A DNA stretch of 64,000 bases from Anomaloglossus baeobatrachus (GCF_048569485.1 NC_134357.1:482099780-482163779), one strand, 5' to 3'; positions 24,091-34,528 are shown, numbered from the stretch's first letter. Made by a program: numbers and translations. Notes: a model not told the origin generated them from the sequence alone.

Positions 24091-25383
24091 TGTGTCGCCC
24101 TGGGCAAGCCAGGGGACACAGGTCACACACCACCACACCCCACACTCCAGGTAGGCACATCACAGCTAACCAGAAATCCTTGTTGCCTTCCTCCAGGAGT
24201 CTGATGATGCACACCAGGGGGTGGGCCAGGCGGTTGGCTCCGCCCACCGAGGAGCTCACAACTCTGGAGGCAGGAAGAAACCAGGCAGATGAGTCCAGGA
24301 GGAGGAAGTGGAAGGAGTAACAGCAGATTAGCCCAGGCAGGGCTTGAGTGCAGATAGCTCAGGGAGGAGTAGGAGTGAGGAGCTAAGCAGAGGAGTTAAG
24401 AAAGTGAAAGTGAAAGTAGAGAAGTGGAAAAAGGAGGAAAGCAAGTGAAGTGACAGAAGAGAAAGATAGCCTGAAGGGTCCAGCTTTGTGGAGGGCCAGA
24501 TCAGCAAGGTCAGCGACGGCGGTGACTGTCTGGAGGGGGACCGTTTGGAAGTTCCTGGAAGGACCCCGTTGGCTGTGTGCCCGGTGGTCTGGAGCAGTGT
24601 TCCGAAGGACAGTCAGCACCAGGGCAGGGGCCTCTCGGACCCCGGCAAGGCTAGGAGTCGCCAAATTTGCCGAATCCGTCAGTGACGGGGACGCAGATCC
24701 CCCAACAACCAAGTCCCGATTGAAGGCAACAGCCCAACCTGTATTGGAGAGACACCGCCACCGCCACGGCACCAGTTTCTCAGGGCCAGCGCCTGCGGGC
24801 AAAGTGTAGAGCTCCTCCGGCCCAGATTGCAGCCGGGGAGCGGGTAACCGGAGGGAATCCACCGCTACCACAAGTCAAACAAAGGTGCAAGGAAGAGGGA
24901 CATCACCGTCACCTACCGGGAGTGCAGGTGCAGCCGTCTGTGGGACCGTCCTACCAGCCGTGTGGTTTACCGTACAAACTGTGTCCGTGTGTCAGGCTGA
25001 GTGAGTACCACAGTGCCGCAAGGCACAGCGCTGCCCCCGCGTCCCTGCGCCCTCCAGGCCCTACACTTTACATCTCATCACCGGGCCCCGAGATCACCAA
25101 CCCCTACCCACGGAGGGGCAACACAACACCTGGCTGCTCCGTATCACCATCCCCGGGACCCCCATACTGAGCAGCGGTGGTGCAATCACCACAACCGTGG
25201 GTGGCGTCACGAACTATAACAATCCCCACACCCAACAAACACCCCCTTTCACTCACGGGCGAGGAGTGTCGCTCGAGAAACCCCGGGATCCGGCCCACAG
25301 CTCGAGCCACCACTGAGCAGCTGCCGGACCCGAGCAGAAGGGGTGAGCGTAGTGTGCCGACACCCTCCTCCCCGCCCGCGACA
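24091..25383 (+). repeat. 5' LTR of element 2
   Basis: 1293 bp. The first 31 bases form a hairpin: TGTGTC and CCCTGG pair with CCAGGG and GACACA. The conserved GTGGCGTCACGAACT block lies at 25201-25215. Confidence 0.9.
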
Positions 25384-25386
25384 ACT

Positions 25387-25404
25387 TGGCGTCACGAACA
25401 GGAT
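25387..25404 (+). promoter_or_regulatory. Primer-binding site, tRNA-Ser type
   Basis: TGGCGTCACGAACAGGAT starts three bases after the LTR. It is the same 18-base site as in element 1, consistent with priming by tRNA-Ser(CGA) as I remember that tRNA. Confidence 0.8.
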
Positions 25405-25619
25405 CTTACCGCTCTGCCGTCTGGTAGAGGTGCGCCTTGTTACCGCCGGAGGCATCCGGCAGGAAAATTTCAGAAACCGCCATCTTTGGCGCGAAAAGTT
25501 CCCGCTCGAGCGTCTTCTCGAGCAGTAGAGGCGCGAAGGCCAAAACTCCGCCCCGAGAGAGGAGGGGCCGGAAAGAGCTAAGGGGGACGCGATGGCGGCT
25601 GGACGCATGTAGCTGCGGC

Positions 25620-25627
25620 TATAAAAG
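25620..25627 (+). promoter_or_regulatory. Internal TATA box of the element 2 gene
   Basis: TATAAAAG sits in GC-rich DNA, 58 bases before the ATG at 25685. Initiation at the usual distance would give a leader of about 30-35 bases. It lies outside the LTR, so the gene may be transcribed from its own promoter. Inferred from sequence only. Confidence 0.55.
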
Positions 25628-25684
25628 CAGGGACGCCAGGACCTTGCAAGAATACCGTTCCTGAAAGCAACCAGAGAAGCCACC

Positions 25685-26782
25685 ATGTGGATGCCGTCCC
25701 GCGACACCGTAGCCCCCGCGCCTGGAACCGCGGCGTGGGTGGAGATCCGGACCGCGCAGCTCTACCAACGGCTGCAGGTGAAGATGCAGCTCCTCATGGA
25801 GGAGTGGGAGGCCGACATGGCGGACGTTGTAGCCACCGTGCGGAGACGCGAGGAGGAGGCGGAGAAAGGGAGGGTGAGTGACCCACGTCCCGATGCCCTT
25901 GCAGGGCCGGTCATCGCGGCTGTGGGGCCCGGTCCAAGCCCTCTCCCCCCGTTGCCTCCCTCGCCACCCGTCCCGGAGGCCGTGACCCCGCCACTAGGCC
26001 TGCTACCACCGCAACCGGTAGCAGTACCCAGCGTCCCCGCCCAGGCGGGCCGACCTGTAACCGGAGCCCGCGGCACACCAGAGGTGTTACCGTGGAAGAC
26101 GCCGAAAGTAGAACCGGAGGCATCCCTTGAAAAACTTCCCGAGCCGGAGCCGATGACCCGTTCCGAGCCGGAGGCCCGGCAGCGGAAAGCCCCTATGCCC
26201 ATCCCCCACACCTCGGCTGAGGTGGCGCCGGGTTGTTGCTGCAAGGCAGCGCCCAAGGCCATGACACCGCGGGATACGCCGCCCACCTTCCTGACAGTGG
26301 GTAACGTTTTGGATGTCCCGCGGGGCCCGACCCGTGCGCCGGCGCTGGCAGCAGCGCCGTACTGGGATAGGGAGCCGGTACCGCTGGGCCTGGAGATCGA
26401 GGAGAGGGAGCGGAAAAAGGCCGAACTGGTGGCTAGAGCGATCCGGGAGAAGGAGCACCTCCGGCGGGCGACCTCCCGTGCCCGAGGACCGTTGTACGTG
26501 GGGCAGGTGAGGCGGTTTGATGTCCGCCGGGGCTACGGGTTCATCTACGAGCCGGGCCTGGAGGCCGAAGTTTTTGTAGCCCGGCGGGATGTGAATGCCC
26601 ACCTGCCCGAGGAGCATCCCGGCCGCAATCTGATGCCTGGAGACATAGTGCAATATGCCCGGTTCTTTGGGGAGCGGGGGTGGTTCGCGCTGGACGCTAC
26701 ACTGAAGGGCAGCCCAGAGGCCCGAGCGAGCGCCGCGCCCCCTCCCTTGGAAGGAGCACTGGAGCCTGGAGGACCGGAGTAG
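25685..26782 (+). CDS. Cold-shock (Y-box-like) domain protein of LTR element 2
   Basis: A 365-codon intact frame. The start has a perfect Kozak context (GCCACCATG). Residues about 20-65 are a charged helical segment (LYQRLQVKMQLLMEEWEADM). About 70-200 is Pro-rich and disordered and about 235-265 is a basic Glu/Arg/Lys helix. Residues about 270-342 match a cold-shock domain: GQVRRFDVRRGYGFI (RNP1 core GYGFI kept), then EAEVFVARRDV (RNP2-like; the usual VFVH His is Ala) and the Y-box-type insertion ending GDIVQY. The aromatic Trp of the usual KWFN is replaced by Arg. The tail is short and Pro-rich. Known members of this fold bind single-stranded RNA or DNA; binding of the element's own RNA is inference. 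A captured host Y-box gene or an unusual gag are the main explanations. Confidence 0.8.
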   Translation: MWMPSRDTVAPAPGTAAWVEIRTAQLYQRLQVKMQLLMEEWEADMADVVATVRRREEEAEKGRVSDPRPDALAGPVIAAVGPGPSPLPPLPPSPPVPEAVTPPLGLLPPQPVAVPSVPAQAGRPVTGARGTPEVLPWKTPKVEPEASLEKLPEPEPMTRSEPEARQRKAPMPIPHTSAEVAPGCCCKAAPKAMTPRDTPPTFLTVGNVLDVPRGPTRAPALAAAPYWDREPVPLGLEIEERERKKAELVARAIREKEHLRRATSRARGPLYVGQVRRFDVRRGYGFIYEPGLEAEVFVARRDVNAHLPEEHPGRNLMPGDIVQYARFFGERGWFALDATLKGSPEARASAAPPPLEGALEPGGPE

Positions 26783-27432
26783 GGCCGTGGGTGCCCGTAG
26801 CAGCAGTCCCCGTTGGGACCACCAGTGAGTTGTTGTTTGTTTGAAAGTTTTGAAAAATGATGAAAATGAAAATGCCTGAAGTTTAACCTGATTTGCCTTG
26901 TGATTGAACCGGCAGGAGCCGGCACCGTTGTCCCCGTGGGGACCGTTTAAAGTTTATTGGCATGGGAACTATCCATGGACAAGCCCGTGAACTTGCAGGG
27001 CACCACAAACTTTAAGTGGCTTGTAGATATGTTGGGTACCGTTACCGTTTCCGCAATACCGTCTCCGGAGAGGCAGGTTGGAGGGAGGGCCCTGAGCAGA
27101 GCAGGCTAGGGCCCAGCCACCAAAGGAACCGGTGGCCACCCTCTGGAGGGGAAGGACAGATCCCGCTCGGGTAACTTGTGCTGGACTGTGGGTCAAGGGG
27201 TGCTGCCTGGGTTTTAGGGGCAGCATCAGGGCCAGGTTGCTTGGGTGGGAGAGAGCGGAAACCGTGACCGTATACCGTTGCAACGTTTAAGTAAATGTGC
27301 CTCCCGTCTTGGGAAGAGTTATGATTAAAAATGTTATTTATGTTTTCTTAACCCTGTTACCCCCTTTTACAGAAAAATAAAACCGGTGTAGGACGGCAGC
27401 CCGCGGACGGTCTGCATTTTGCTAAGGGGGAA
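26783..27432 (+). other. 3' non-coding part of element 2
   Basis: About 650 bases between the stop codon and the 3' LTR. AATAAA at 27376-27381, about 50 bases before the LTR, could serve as a polyadenylation signal. The tract CCCCCTTTTACAG just before it resembles a splice acceptor. No other coding signal. Confidence 0.5.
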
Positions 27433-28725
27433 TGTGTCGCCCTGGGCAAGCCAGGGGACACAGGTCACACACCACCACACCCCACACTCCAGGTAGGCAC
27501 ATCACAGCTAACCAGAAATCCTTGTTGCCTTCCTCCAGGAGTCTGATGATGCACACCAGGGGGTGGGCCAGGCGGTTGGCTCCGCCCACCGAGGAGCTCA
27601 CAACTCTGGAGGCAGGAAGAAACCAGGCAGATGAGTCCAGGAGGAGGAAGTGGAAGGAGTAACAGCAGATTAGCCCAGGCAGGGCTTGAGTGCAGATAGC
27701 TCAGGGAGGAGTAGGAGTGAGGAGCTAAGCAGAGGAGTTAAGAAAGTGAAAGTGAAAGTAGAGAAGTGGAAAAAGGAGGAAAGCAAGTGAAGTGACAGAA
27801 GAGAAAGATAGCCTGAAGGGTCCAGCTTTGTGGAGGGCCAGATCAGCAAGGTCAGCGACGGCGGTGACTGTCTGGAGGGGGACCGTTTGGAAGTTCCTGG
27901 AAGGACCCCGTTGGCTGTGTGCCCGGTGGTCTGGAGCAGTGTTCCGAAGGACAGTCAGCACCAGGGCAGGGGCCTCTCGGACCCCGGCAAGGCTAGGAGT
28001 CGCCAAATTTGCCGAATCCGTCAGTGACGGGGACGCAGATCCCCCAACAACCAAGTCCCGATTGAAGGCAACAGCCCAACCTGTATTGGAGAGACACCGC
28101 CACCGCCACGGCACCAGTTTCTCAGGGCCAGCGCCTGCGGGCAAAGTGTAGAGCTCCTCCGGCCCAGATTGCAGCCGGGGAGCGGGTAACCGGAGGGAAT
28201 CCACCGCTACCACAAGTCAAACAAAGGTGCAAGGAAGAGGGACATCACCGTCACCTACCGGGAGTGCAGGTGCAGCCGTCTGTGGGACCGTCCTACCAGC
28301 CGTGTGGTTTACCGTACAAACTGTGTCCGTGTGTCAGGCTGAGTGAGTACCACAGTGCCGCAAGGCACAGCGCTGCCCCCGCGTCCCTGCGCCCTCCAGG
28401 CCCTACACTTTACATCTCATCACCGGGCCCCGGGATCACCAACCCCTACCCACGGAGGGGCAACACAACACCTGGCTGCTCCGTATCACCATCCCCGGGA
28501 CCCCCATACTGAGCAGCGGTGGTGCAATCACCACAACCGTGGGTGGCGTCACGAACTATAACAATCCCCACACCCAACAAACACCCCCTTTCACTCACGG
28601 GCGAGGAGGTTCGCTCGAGAAACCCCGGGATCCGGCCCACAGCTCGAGCCACCACTGAGCAGCTGCCGGACCCGAGCAGAAGGGGTGAGCGTAGTGTGCC
28701 GACACCCTCCTCCCCGCCCGCGACA
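27433..28725 (+). repeat. 3' LTR of element 2
   Basis: 1293 bp, nearly identical to the 5' copy. The conserved block is at 28543-28557. Confidence 0.9.
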
Positions 28726-28835
28726 CACGCACCACCACCCCACAAGTTATAAACCCCACAGATAAAACACCAACCGGATATGCTAACCAAACATGCTCCA
28801 CTTCCAAAAAGACTCAAAAACCCCCCCCGTTGGCC

Positions 28836-29084
28836 TTAACACGATAACAACTGAGGCCGAACGTAACGACGAAAACAAGAGGGCTCCACCCTCCCAATAC
28901 AGCTCACAAACACTTTCCCGAGACCACACCGAGGGGCCTCCGTGGCAACCCCACTCCAGAAGGAATGCGACCCGTAGTACTCCGAGCACCCACCCCCGCC
29001 CCTTTCAAGCAAGTCTCCAGCACTGCCAAAACCTGGCACCGTAACAAAACAGGGGGGGGGGGAACCATCGACATGATTCCGCAC
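28836..29084 (-). pseudogene. Tyrosine recombinase block of the Ngaro element
   Basis: The minus strand reads GSHSFWSGVATEAPRCGLG and then CFRRYVRPQLLSC. This corresponds to the carboxyl part of Ngaro/DIRS tyrosine recombinases, with the H-x-[FL]-R-like box and the catalytic Tyr of RYVRP. It is part of a broken fossil. Confidence 0.75.
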
Positions 29085-30559
29085 CCAGGACCGCGTACAA
29101 CATCACCAACCTTCACAACCTGCCTGATCCGTTGTTTGTGCGTGACAAAGTCAGCGCTCAACCCCCTGCCCCACCGCAGGCCCCACTTCCAACATCAAAC
29201 CACCGCCCCTAACCGTAGATGGGCCGACCAACCCCCGATTTGCAACGCCCCATACAAGGCTAACACCAACTGTTTTGGGCAAAAGGAAACACAGACCCGC
29301 TCACGATCAGATGAACATATCAACCACAAATCACTCCCCAAAATGCTGTAACACCACAAAGGAGATCGGACCCTTGCATCCGGCTACCTCACACCCCTGC
29401 GAAAACCCTTCAAGGCCTTGCTGCAGCCGAAAATCCTGCAAAAACATCGCTCTCACCCCTAGACTTCAACCAAAAGCCACAGCCAACACCCCATGGACCA
29501 CTGCTGATGCCAACTGACCAACCCGAAAATGTGTTACTTACCGCTGCCAACAATACCACCAAACGCACCACCGAGCCCCTCCCAAAACCTGGTCCCAACA
29601 ACGTTATCCATGCCGCCCACACTTCGGTATATCAACACCAAGTGAACTCAGTCACCGAGGTCCTGAACCAGCTCCCAAAACACACCTCACCAGAGTCTAC
29701 AAGCCCTCCTGGCCACCCCGTTCCAACCTCGTCCGCCCCCGGCTTCAACTCCCGAGACCTGCGGAACCGAAACAAAACAAAGCCACAGCTACCCTTTTGT
29801 TGACCCCCCGGCACAGGTTATGCCACACCTGTAATATTTTTTTTTTTTTTTTTACACCGCATACATTTGAGAACCAAATGCCGCAAATACACCATCCTTG
29901 GCCCAGAATTAGCCAACAAACCAGTAATCGAATCCACCAGCACTGATAGTCACTTTGACAGCCCACCTTCCTCTCCGAAAACTGATCACCCCCACAACTC
30001 GACCACCACCACCAATTGGAGGCAATACCCACCATGCCAAACCAACCAACCGGTCCCGCTGCATCCTAGTACAGCTGCAACGTTCCATCAAGTACCACCT
30101 TACCTAGCCACAACGTGCGACCATTGAATCACCCTAAGAAAACATCCTACACCATCAGATCATCCTTGATCTCCCTCGTGCTCCCCCATATAATGAGCCG
30201 ATGGCTGCACCCTTGGCACGGCCGTCGACAGCCGTCCCGCAAACACACGCCCCATCGGCGTAACTCTGCACCCGCAGTTCAACTGCCCCAGCAAAGACTG
30301 CACCACCTTAAACCGCACCGTCTTAGCCGATCTAACTGCCTCTATCGCAGCCCATAGGACCACACCATTACCCACGAGGCCCACACTCCATAGCCATAAT
30401 ATCAATCTCTATCCCCCACCAACCGCATCACTGACACTGGACCTCCAGTCCCTTCCTGCGTCAACAGAACGCCAAAAGGGGTATCCGCCACCTGCTGCAA
30501 TGAAACAACAACCCACATAAATCATCGGACCCGCCGACCCAATGCAAAAGAGAATCATC

Positions 30560-30865
30560 CTATAATGAATGAGTGATGTAAGCTTGGACACACCACGCAC
30601 CACCCACTCCACGAAGAAATAACCGCCTCCAATAGGAACACGAAATGGAACAACCCGTCAGCAAACACCGATCAACGTAACAACTCCCATCCCCACAGCA
30701 GCACCAGAACTGCTGGCTGGCAGGGTGGACCAGTAACAACCGAAATGTCGCCTCCACATCCGCCTTCACCATCAATGCTCCACGGCTCACCGCGTTTACC
30801 AAATCCCCACACTTCGTCAAACGACACATAATAAACCGCCGACAATTCTGGAGCAAAGCAGACAT
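30560..30865 (-). pseudogene. Reverse transcriptase block of the Ngaro element
   Basis: The minus-strand frame includes RGALMVKADVEATFRLLLV and then YVDRCLLTGCSISCSY. These match the GxLMAKxDVExAFRLLPVHP and Y(Y/V)DxCLPMGCSISC blocks of DIRS-like reverse transcriptases. A fossil with several breaks overall. Confidence 0.75.
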
Positions 30866-32369
30866 ACACCAATGACTCCTCCGGATAAGATACGTTTTGT
30901 GAACAAGCCGAAATATATTCAGCTCCTTTTTGCCACTACCCCCAACAGAAACCCAATCATGAGAAGGAGGGACCCTGAATGGCCACCCATCCTGCCCAAA
31001 GCCACTTTCTTACCCCACTTTCCACTAACAACATCCGGGCGTCCCCTAGCCAAGCACCAATTCTAATAAGGAGGCGAAGATCCACCAACACCAACAGAAT
31101 GCCAAATCGCGGGAATTACTATGTCTCTTTCCCCAGCCCGAACACTTATGCTTAAGACAACCGGCTGTGCCAAATCTGCACTGCCCGCCAATCTACTGCC
31201 CCCCAACAAACCCCCATCGTCCGGTTCGCTGGGATTCCAAGTCCTGAACACCCAACTGCCCCCCGGAAGGGCTGACTAGGAGCCGCCATCAACCGCATCC
31301 ATAAGGATATGCCCGTATGATCCTACCGCATACTCGCACGCAACCCCTTTCCCTGCCAAAATTACTCGGCGTACAAAACCAGTCTAAACCACCATATAAC
31401 CGAACAAGCCTACCCAAATGCATCCATATAACCAAACCATGCCGAACAAGTACCCAATTCCTTCTCCCGATATACACACACCAAAACGCAAATGCCCGCC
31501 GCCACGTTGCAAATGTACGAGGGGAGAGCCTATAACGGCGCTACTCCTCCCTCTACTCCTCCTTCCTGGAGTCACTCGGCTTGACCTTATCCAGGTGAAG
31601 CTGTTCCAGGGGGAGCAGCGAAAGTATTTCTACACTCTCCCCATTCAAATCTTATCCCTCACATCCTCCAGCAGGTGAGCCCCCCAGCGGGCCTTCGAAA
31701 CACCCATGCCTCTCACTTGGCCACTGTCATTCAGACGCACCGCCTCATCCCCCTCTTCTTTCCTCACCACTTACTCTGTTACAGCCCTTGCCGCCTCTGC
31801 CCGAAAACGCACCCCTGCCGCCACATGCGCCTTCACTCTGCCTGCCGTACCTGCGCCTACTACCACCGATCCCGTCCATGCCGCCGGCGGCGCATGCGCA
31901 CTCTCCGCAACCGTATACACCATCCCCTGCAGTAAAACCCCATACCTGGTCGAAATCACAGACCCCCTTGGCGCTGCCGTGTCCGCAGCCCCCCCCCACC
32001 AACTGTGCCCCAACCCTGCCGAATCCACGGCCGTCTCACCCGACCGTGACCCGGCGTATCCTGGAATAAAGTCACGCCATCCTCCGCCATCCGGACATCC
32101 GAATCTTCCGCCGCCGCTTCCTCCTCCTGCTCGCTGGAGCCGACCGCCTCTGGCTCATGTAACGCAGACGCCGCCGCAGCGCTGCCACCACCACGGCCGT
32201 CCTCCTGGTACGCCGCGCGGGTACCGTCCTCCAAGCTCCATCTTCTGTCCCGCGGCGACAACCCTGGAAACCGTCACGTCCCACGGGCTGCCACCGCGAG
32301 CCTCCTCTTCAGGCCCGACCCCCCCCCTGCTGCCTGCAAGGACGGGGGGGTACCTGTGGCCCGACCCCC

Positions 32370-33000
32370 ATCTAGAGCCGCCGCATCCTGCCCTCCTGGG
32401 CCCAGAAAGCATCCGTCCGCCAGGCCCTCCCCCTCCTGGGGGAGACCGCCGCTGCCGGGAGCTGCATGCCTGATCTGGGTGACCAGGCAGGGACCGCAGG
32501 GCCCCCGCCGTCACCCCCACGTACCGACGCCTCCCGGGCACCCGTTGCACCAGGCTCGCCTGCCCTGGTGCCGGACCCCCAGCTGGCTGCAGCCCCCCGG
32601 CCCCCGCGGGGGGGGGGTATAACGCTGGCATCTGTCCTCGCCGGGCGCTCTCCTGGCCTGGAGCCGCCGCATCCAGCCCTCCTGGGCCCACGAAAGCCTC
32701 TGTCTGCTGGGCCCTCCCCCTTCTGGGGGAGACCGCCGCGGCCGGGAGCTGCACCCTGCTCTGGGTGACTGGGCAGGAACTGCAGGGCCCCTGCCGTCAC
32801 CCCCACTCACCGCCGCCTCCTGGGCACCCGTCGCACCAGGCTCGCCTGCCCTGGTGCCGGACCCACCACTAACTGCAGCTCCGCGGCCCCCCCCACCGTC
32901 CGCGGCGGGTAAAGCTGGCCTCCGTCCACAGCCGGGCGCTCTCCACGTCCGGGAGCCGCCACATCCCGCAATCCAGGCTCGAAACCGGAAGTAGGCCGCA
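32370..33000. repeat. ~287-bp GC-rich tandem repeat in the Ngaro 5' part
   Basis: GGAGACCGCCGC occurs at about 32441 and again at about 32728. The surrounding 250 bases (CACCAGGCTCGCCTGCCCTG etc.) repeat with modest divergence, giving roughly two to two and a half units. All open frames across it are shared by several reading frames and are not convincing genes. Confidence 0.75.
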
Positions 33001-33783
33001 GACTAGCCACGCCCCCCTCCCGGCTGCCGCGGCCGGACGGAGATTCCCCCCACCCGGCTGCCGCGGCCGGACAGAGATTCCTCCCGCGGCCGGAGCAGCA
33101 GCAGAGCATCGCCGCCGTCCATGCCACTGCCGCGGAGGGTCCCCGAAGGGGCTCTCACGCCTCCTCCTCGCTCCCCCCGCACACGGCCAGTACCTGAAAT
33201 GAAGGAGGGGGGGGACGCCGCCCGCTGCTGACAGGGGAGCGAGGGGAAAGTGCCGACGGGTTAACCCCCGGCAGCCAAGATGTGGGACCGCGCTGCCAGG
33301 GGCCCGTGCACTGCCATGGTGAATCCGCCGGTCCCGGACAGCAGCCCCATCGCATGTCCGGATCGCTCCATATCCGGAAATCAAGAGAAGGGGGTAAGCC
33401 AAATTTCATATACTTACACCCCTCATCTGTCCCACCTCTTCCTCCAGAGAAACTCCTCCTACCCACCAATCCCTTTCTCTGCACTATACACGAACATTCC
33501 TGTTCTTATTAACCCCATCACTCCTTCCCTTCCCTCTAGTCATGTCGCCCCTCCACCCTATGGGTTCCATGGCTTTCTAATACATATGTGTTACCATTAA
33601 GTTCCCATGTGTGATTCAAGTGGAATCGCTGTCTGTACTCATGAATAAGGGAATAATATGCACTAACTTGCAAATGATTGGTCTCTGTTTTTATTGATTT
33701 TAATTCAAAATGAATTGTCACCATTGTCATAATAAATTTCATTCTTTTTTGCACTATAAAAGCTTTGTTCTCTGTTCATGTCA

Positions 33784-34271
33784 TCCAAATGTATTTACGT
33801 CTGAAAGACGCAAATACATTTGAATAGGAAGGAGGAAGCTGCGGTTATCGGCATCAGCTCTGCTGCGCTCCTCTGCAGCGTTTACATGCAGGGCACACTA
33901 TCACACAGCAGAGCCGACACAGCACAGCGCGCTGCCTCCTGCTGCAGCTAGTGTGCCCAGCATGTACACACGGCTGAGGAGTGCGGCGGGGACAGCAGAT
34001 ACAGTGGCCCACTACACCGTGCCCCTGCTCCCCCCTGCCCCTTAAAGACGCAGATACAAATAAATGGCGGTGGCTCCCCTTCCCCCCCCCCGAAAACACC
34101 GCTGATTTATTAGACTGTCTTTACGGAGGAGGAGAGGGTGTGAAGAAAAAAAAAATGCTGACAGGTGCCTAGTGGCAAGTATGGTCCTGGTTGTGGGGGC
34201 CCCCTTAGAAGCTCTTTTGGTGGGGGCCCTGGGGCTGGAGCCCCTCCTGCCCCACCTATAATCCGGCCCTG
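33784..34271. other. Right part of the hAT-like element
   Basis: Starts at the flanking repeat and continues through a palindrome (AAATGTATTTACGTCTG and its near-inverse) and GC-rich sequence to the right terminus. No gene. Confidence 0.6.
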
Positions 34272-34528
34272 GGTCCAGTACACAACATAGTGGTCACACA
34301 TCGATGAAAGCTCATAAGGAAGGCTTTTGTCAAATACTTTGTGTAGTCAATTGTGTCTCTGAGTAGCATTATTGCGGTCCGCTCATCCCCATGCAGTGAA
34401 CCCCGGGTTCCATAACCTCTGAGATCCGGTGATGTCACGTCAACTTCTAGTTGACCCACCATCACCAAGGCCGCCCACAGTGACTGGGCTGTGGGCGGAG
34501 TTTCGCCACTCGTCAGATTCCTTTAGTG

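Larger units (their letters stand above)
24091..28725 (+). mobile_element. Non-autonomous LTR element 2 carrying a cold-shock-domain gene
   Basis: Two 1293-bp LTRs (24091-25383, 27433-28725) differ at about three positions and the element is flanked by CACG (24087-24090, 28726-28729). The LTR begins TGTGTCGCCCTGG and ends CCCGCGACA. A tRNA-Ser-type primer site follows the 5' LTR by three bases, and a purine tract (AAGGGGGAA) precedes the 3' LTR. The 2049-bp internal region has no pol or protease. It has a single open frame ending in a cold-shock domain, preceded by a TATA box. It looks whole as a non-autonomous element and is inserted in the Ngaro fossil between recombinase and hydrolase. Confidence 0.88.
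19039..33783 (-). mobile_element. Ngaro/DIRS-type tyrosine-recombinase retrotransposon, broken
   Basis: On the minus strand, blocks of reverse transcriptase (30560-30865), tyrosine recombinase (28836-29084) and an SGNH-hydrolase-like domain (23752-24000) occur in the order expected of Ngaro relatives. Two LTR elements (19195-23199 and 24091-28725) are inserted in it; without them it is about 6.1 kb, a usual length. The outer flanks share a 14-15 bp direct repeat, CCAAATGTATTTAC. Inverted copies of ATGACATGAACAGA lie at 19141 and at the right tip. It is an old fossil with many breaks. The amino-terminal gag-like part (31-33.4 kb) is GC-rich and not recognisable. Exact left limit uncertain (19039 or about 19138). 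Confidence 0.75.
14791..34271. mobile_element. hAT-like element hosting nested insertions
   Basis: The left end CAGGGCCAGATTAAGG and the right end, which reads CCTATAATCCGGCCCTG on the plus strand, are complementary at the tips. Both are followed inward by the same subterminal run (GGTGGGGGCCCC). The flanks GGTCCACT (14783-14790) and GGTCCAGT (34272-34279) agree at 7 of 8 bases, the 8-bp duplication typical of hAT. No transposase is visible. The element's own sequence is limited to about 14791-15018, parts of 15572-19038 and 33784-34271; the rest is later insertions. Confidence 0.75.
14774..34513. mobile_element. Half fold-back MITE split by a 19.5-kb insertion
   Basis: The left tip (TTAAAGGGGTGGTCCACT, 14773-14790) and the piece from 34272 (GGTCCAGTACACAACATAG onward to GCCACTCGTCAG) together match the first half of the intact MITE at 8483-9092. 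The second half is missing and is replaced by a CA microsatellite. The intact paralogue shows the empty site, which confirms where the insertion landed. Confidence 0.75.

Noticed and set aside
24383-24871. 162-codon frame in the LTR, repeated at 27725-28213
   Set aside because: It lies antisense within the LTR of element 2, so the repetition only reflects the two LTR copies; no domain is visible.
31706-33402. GC-rich open frames of 100-255 codons in the Ngaro leader
   Set aside because: Several frames on both strands are open because of base composition and the tandem repeat; none shows a known domain.
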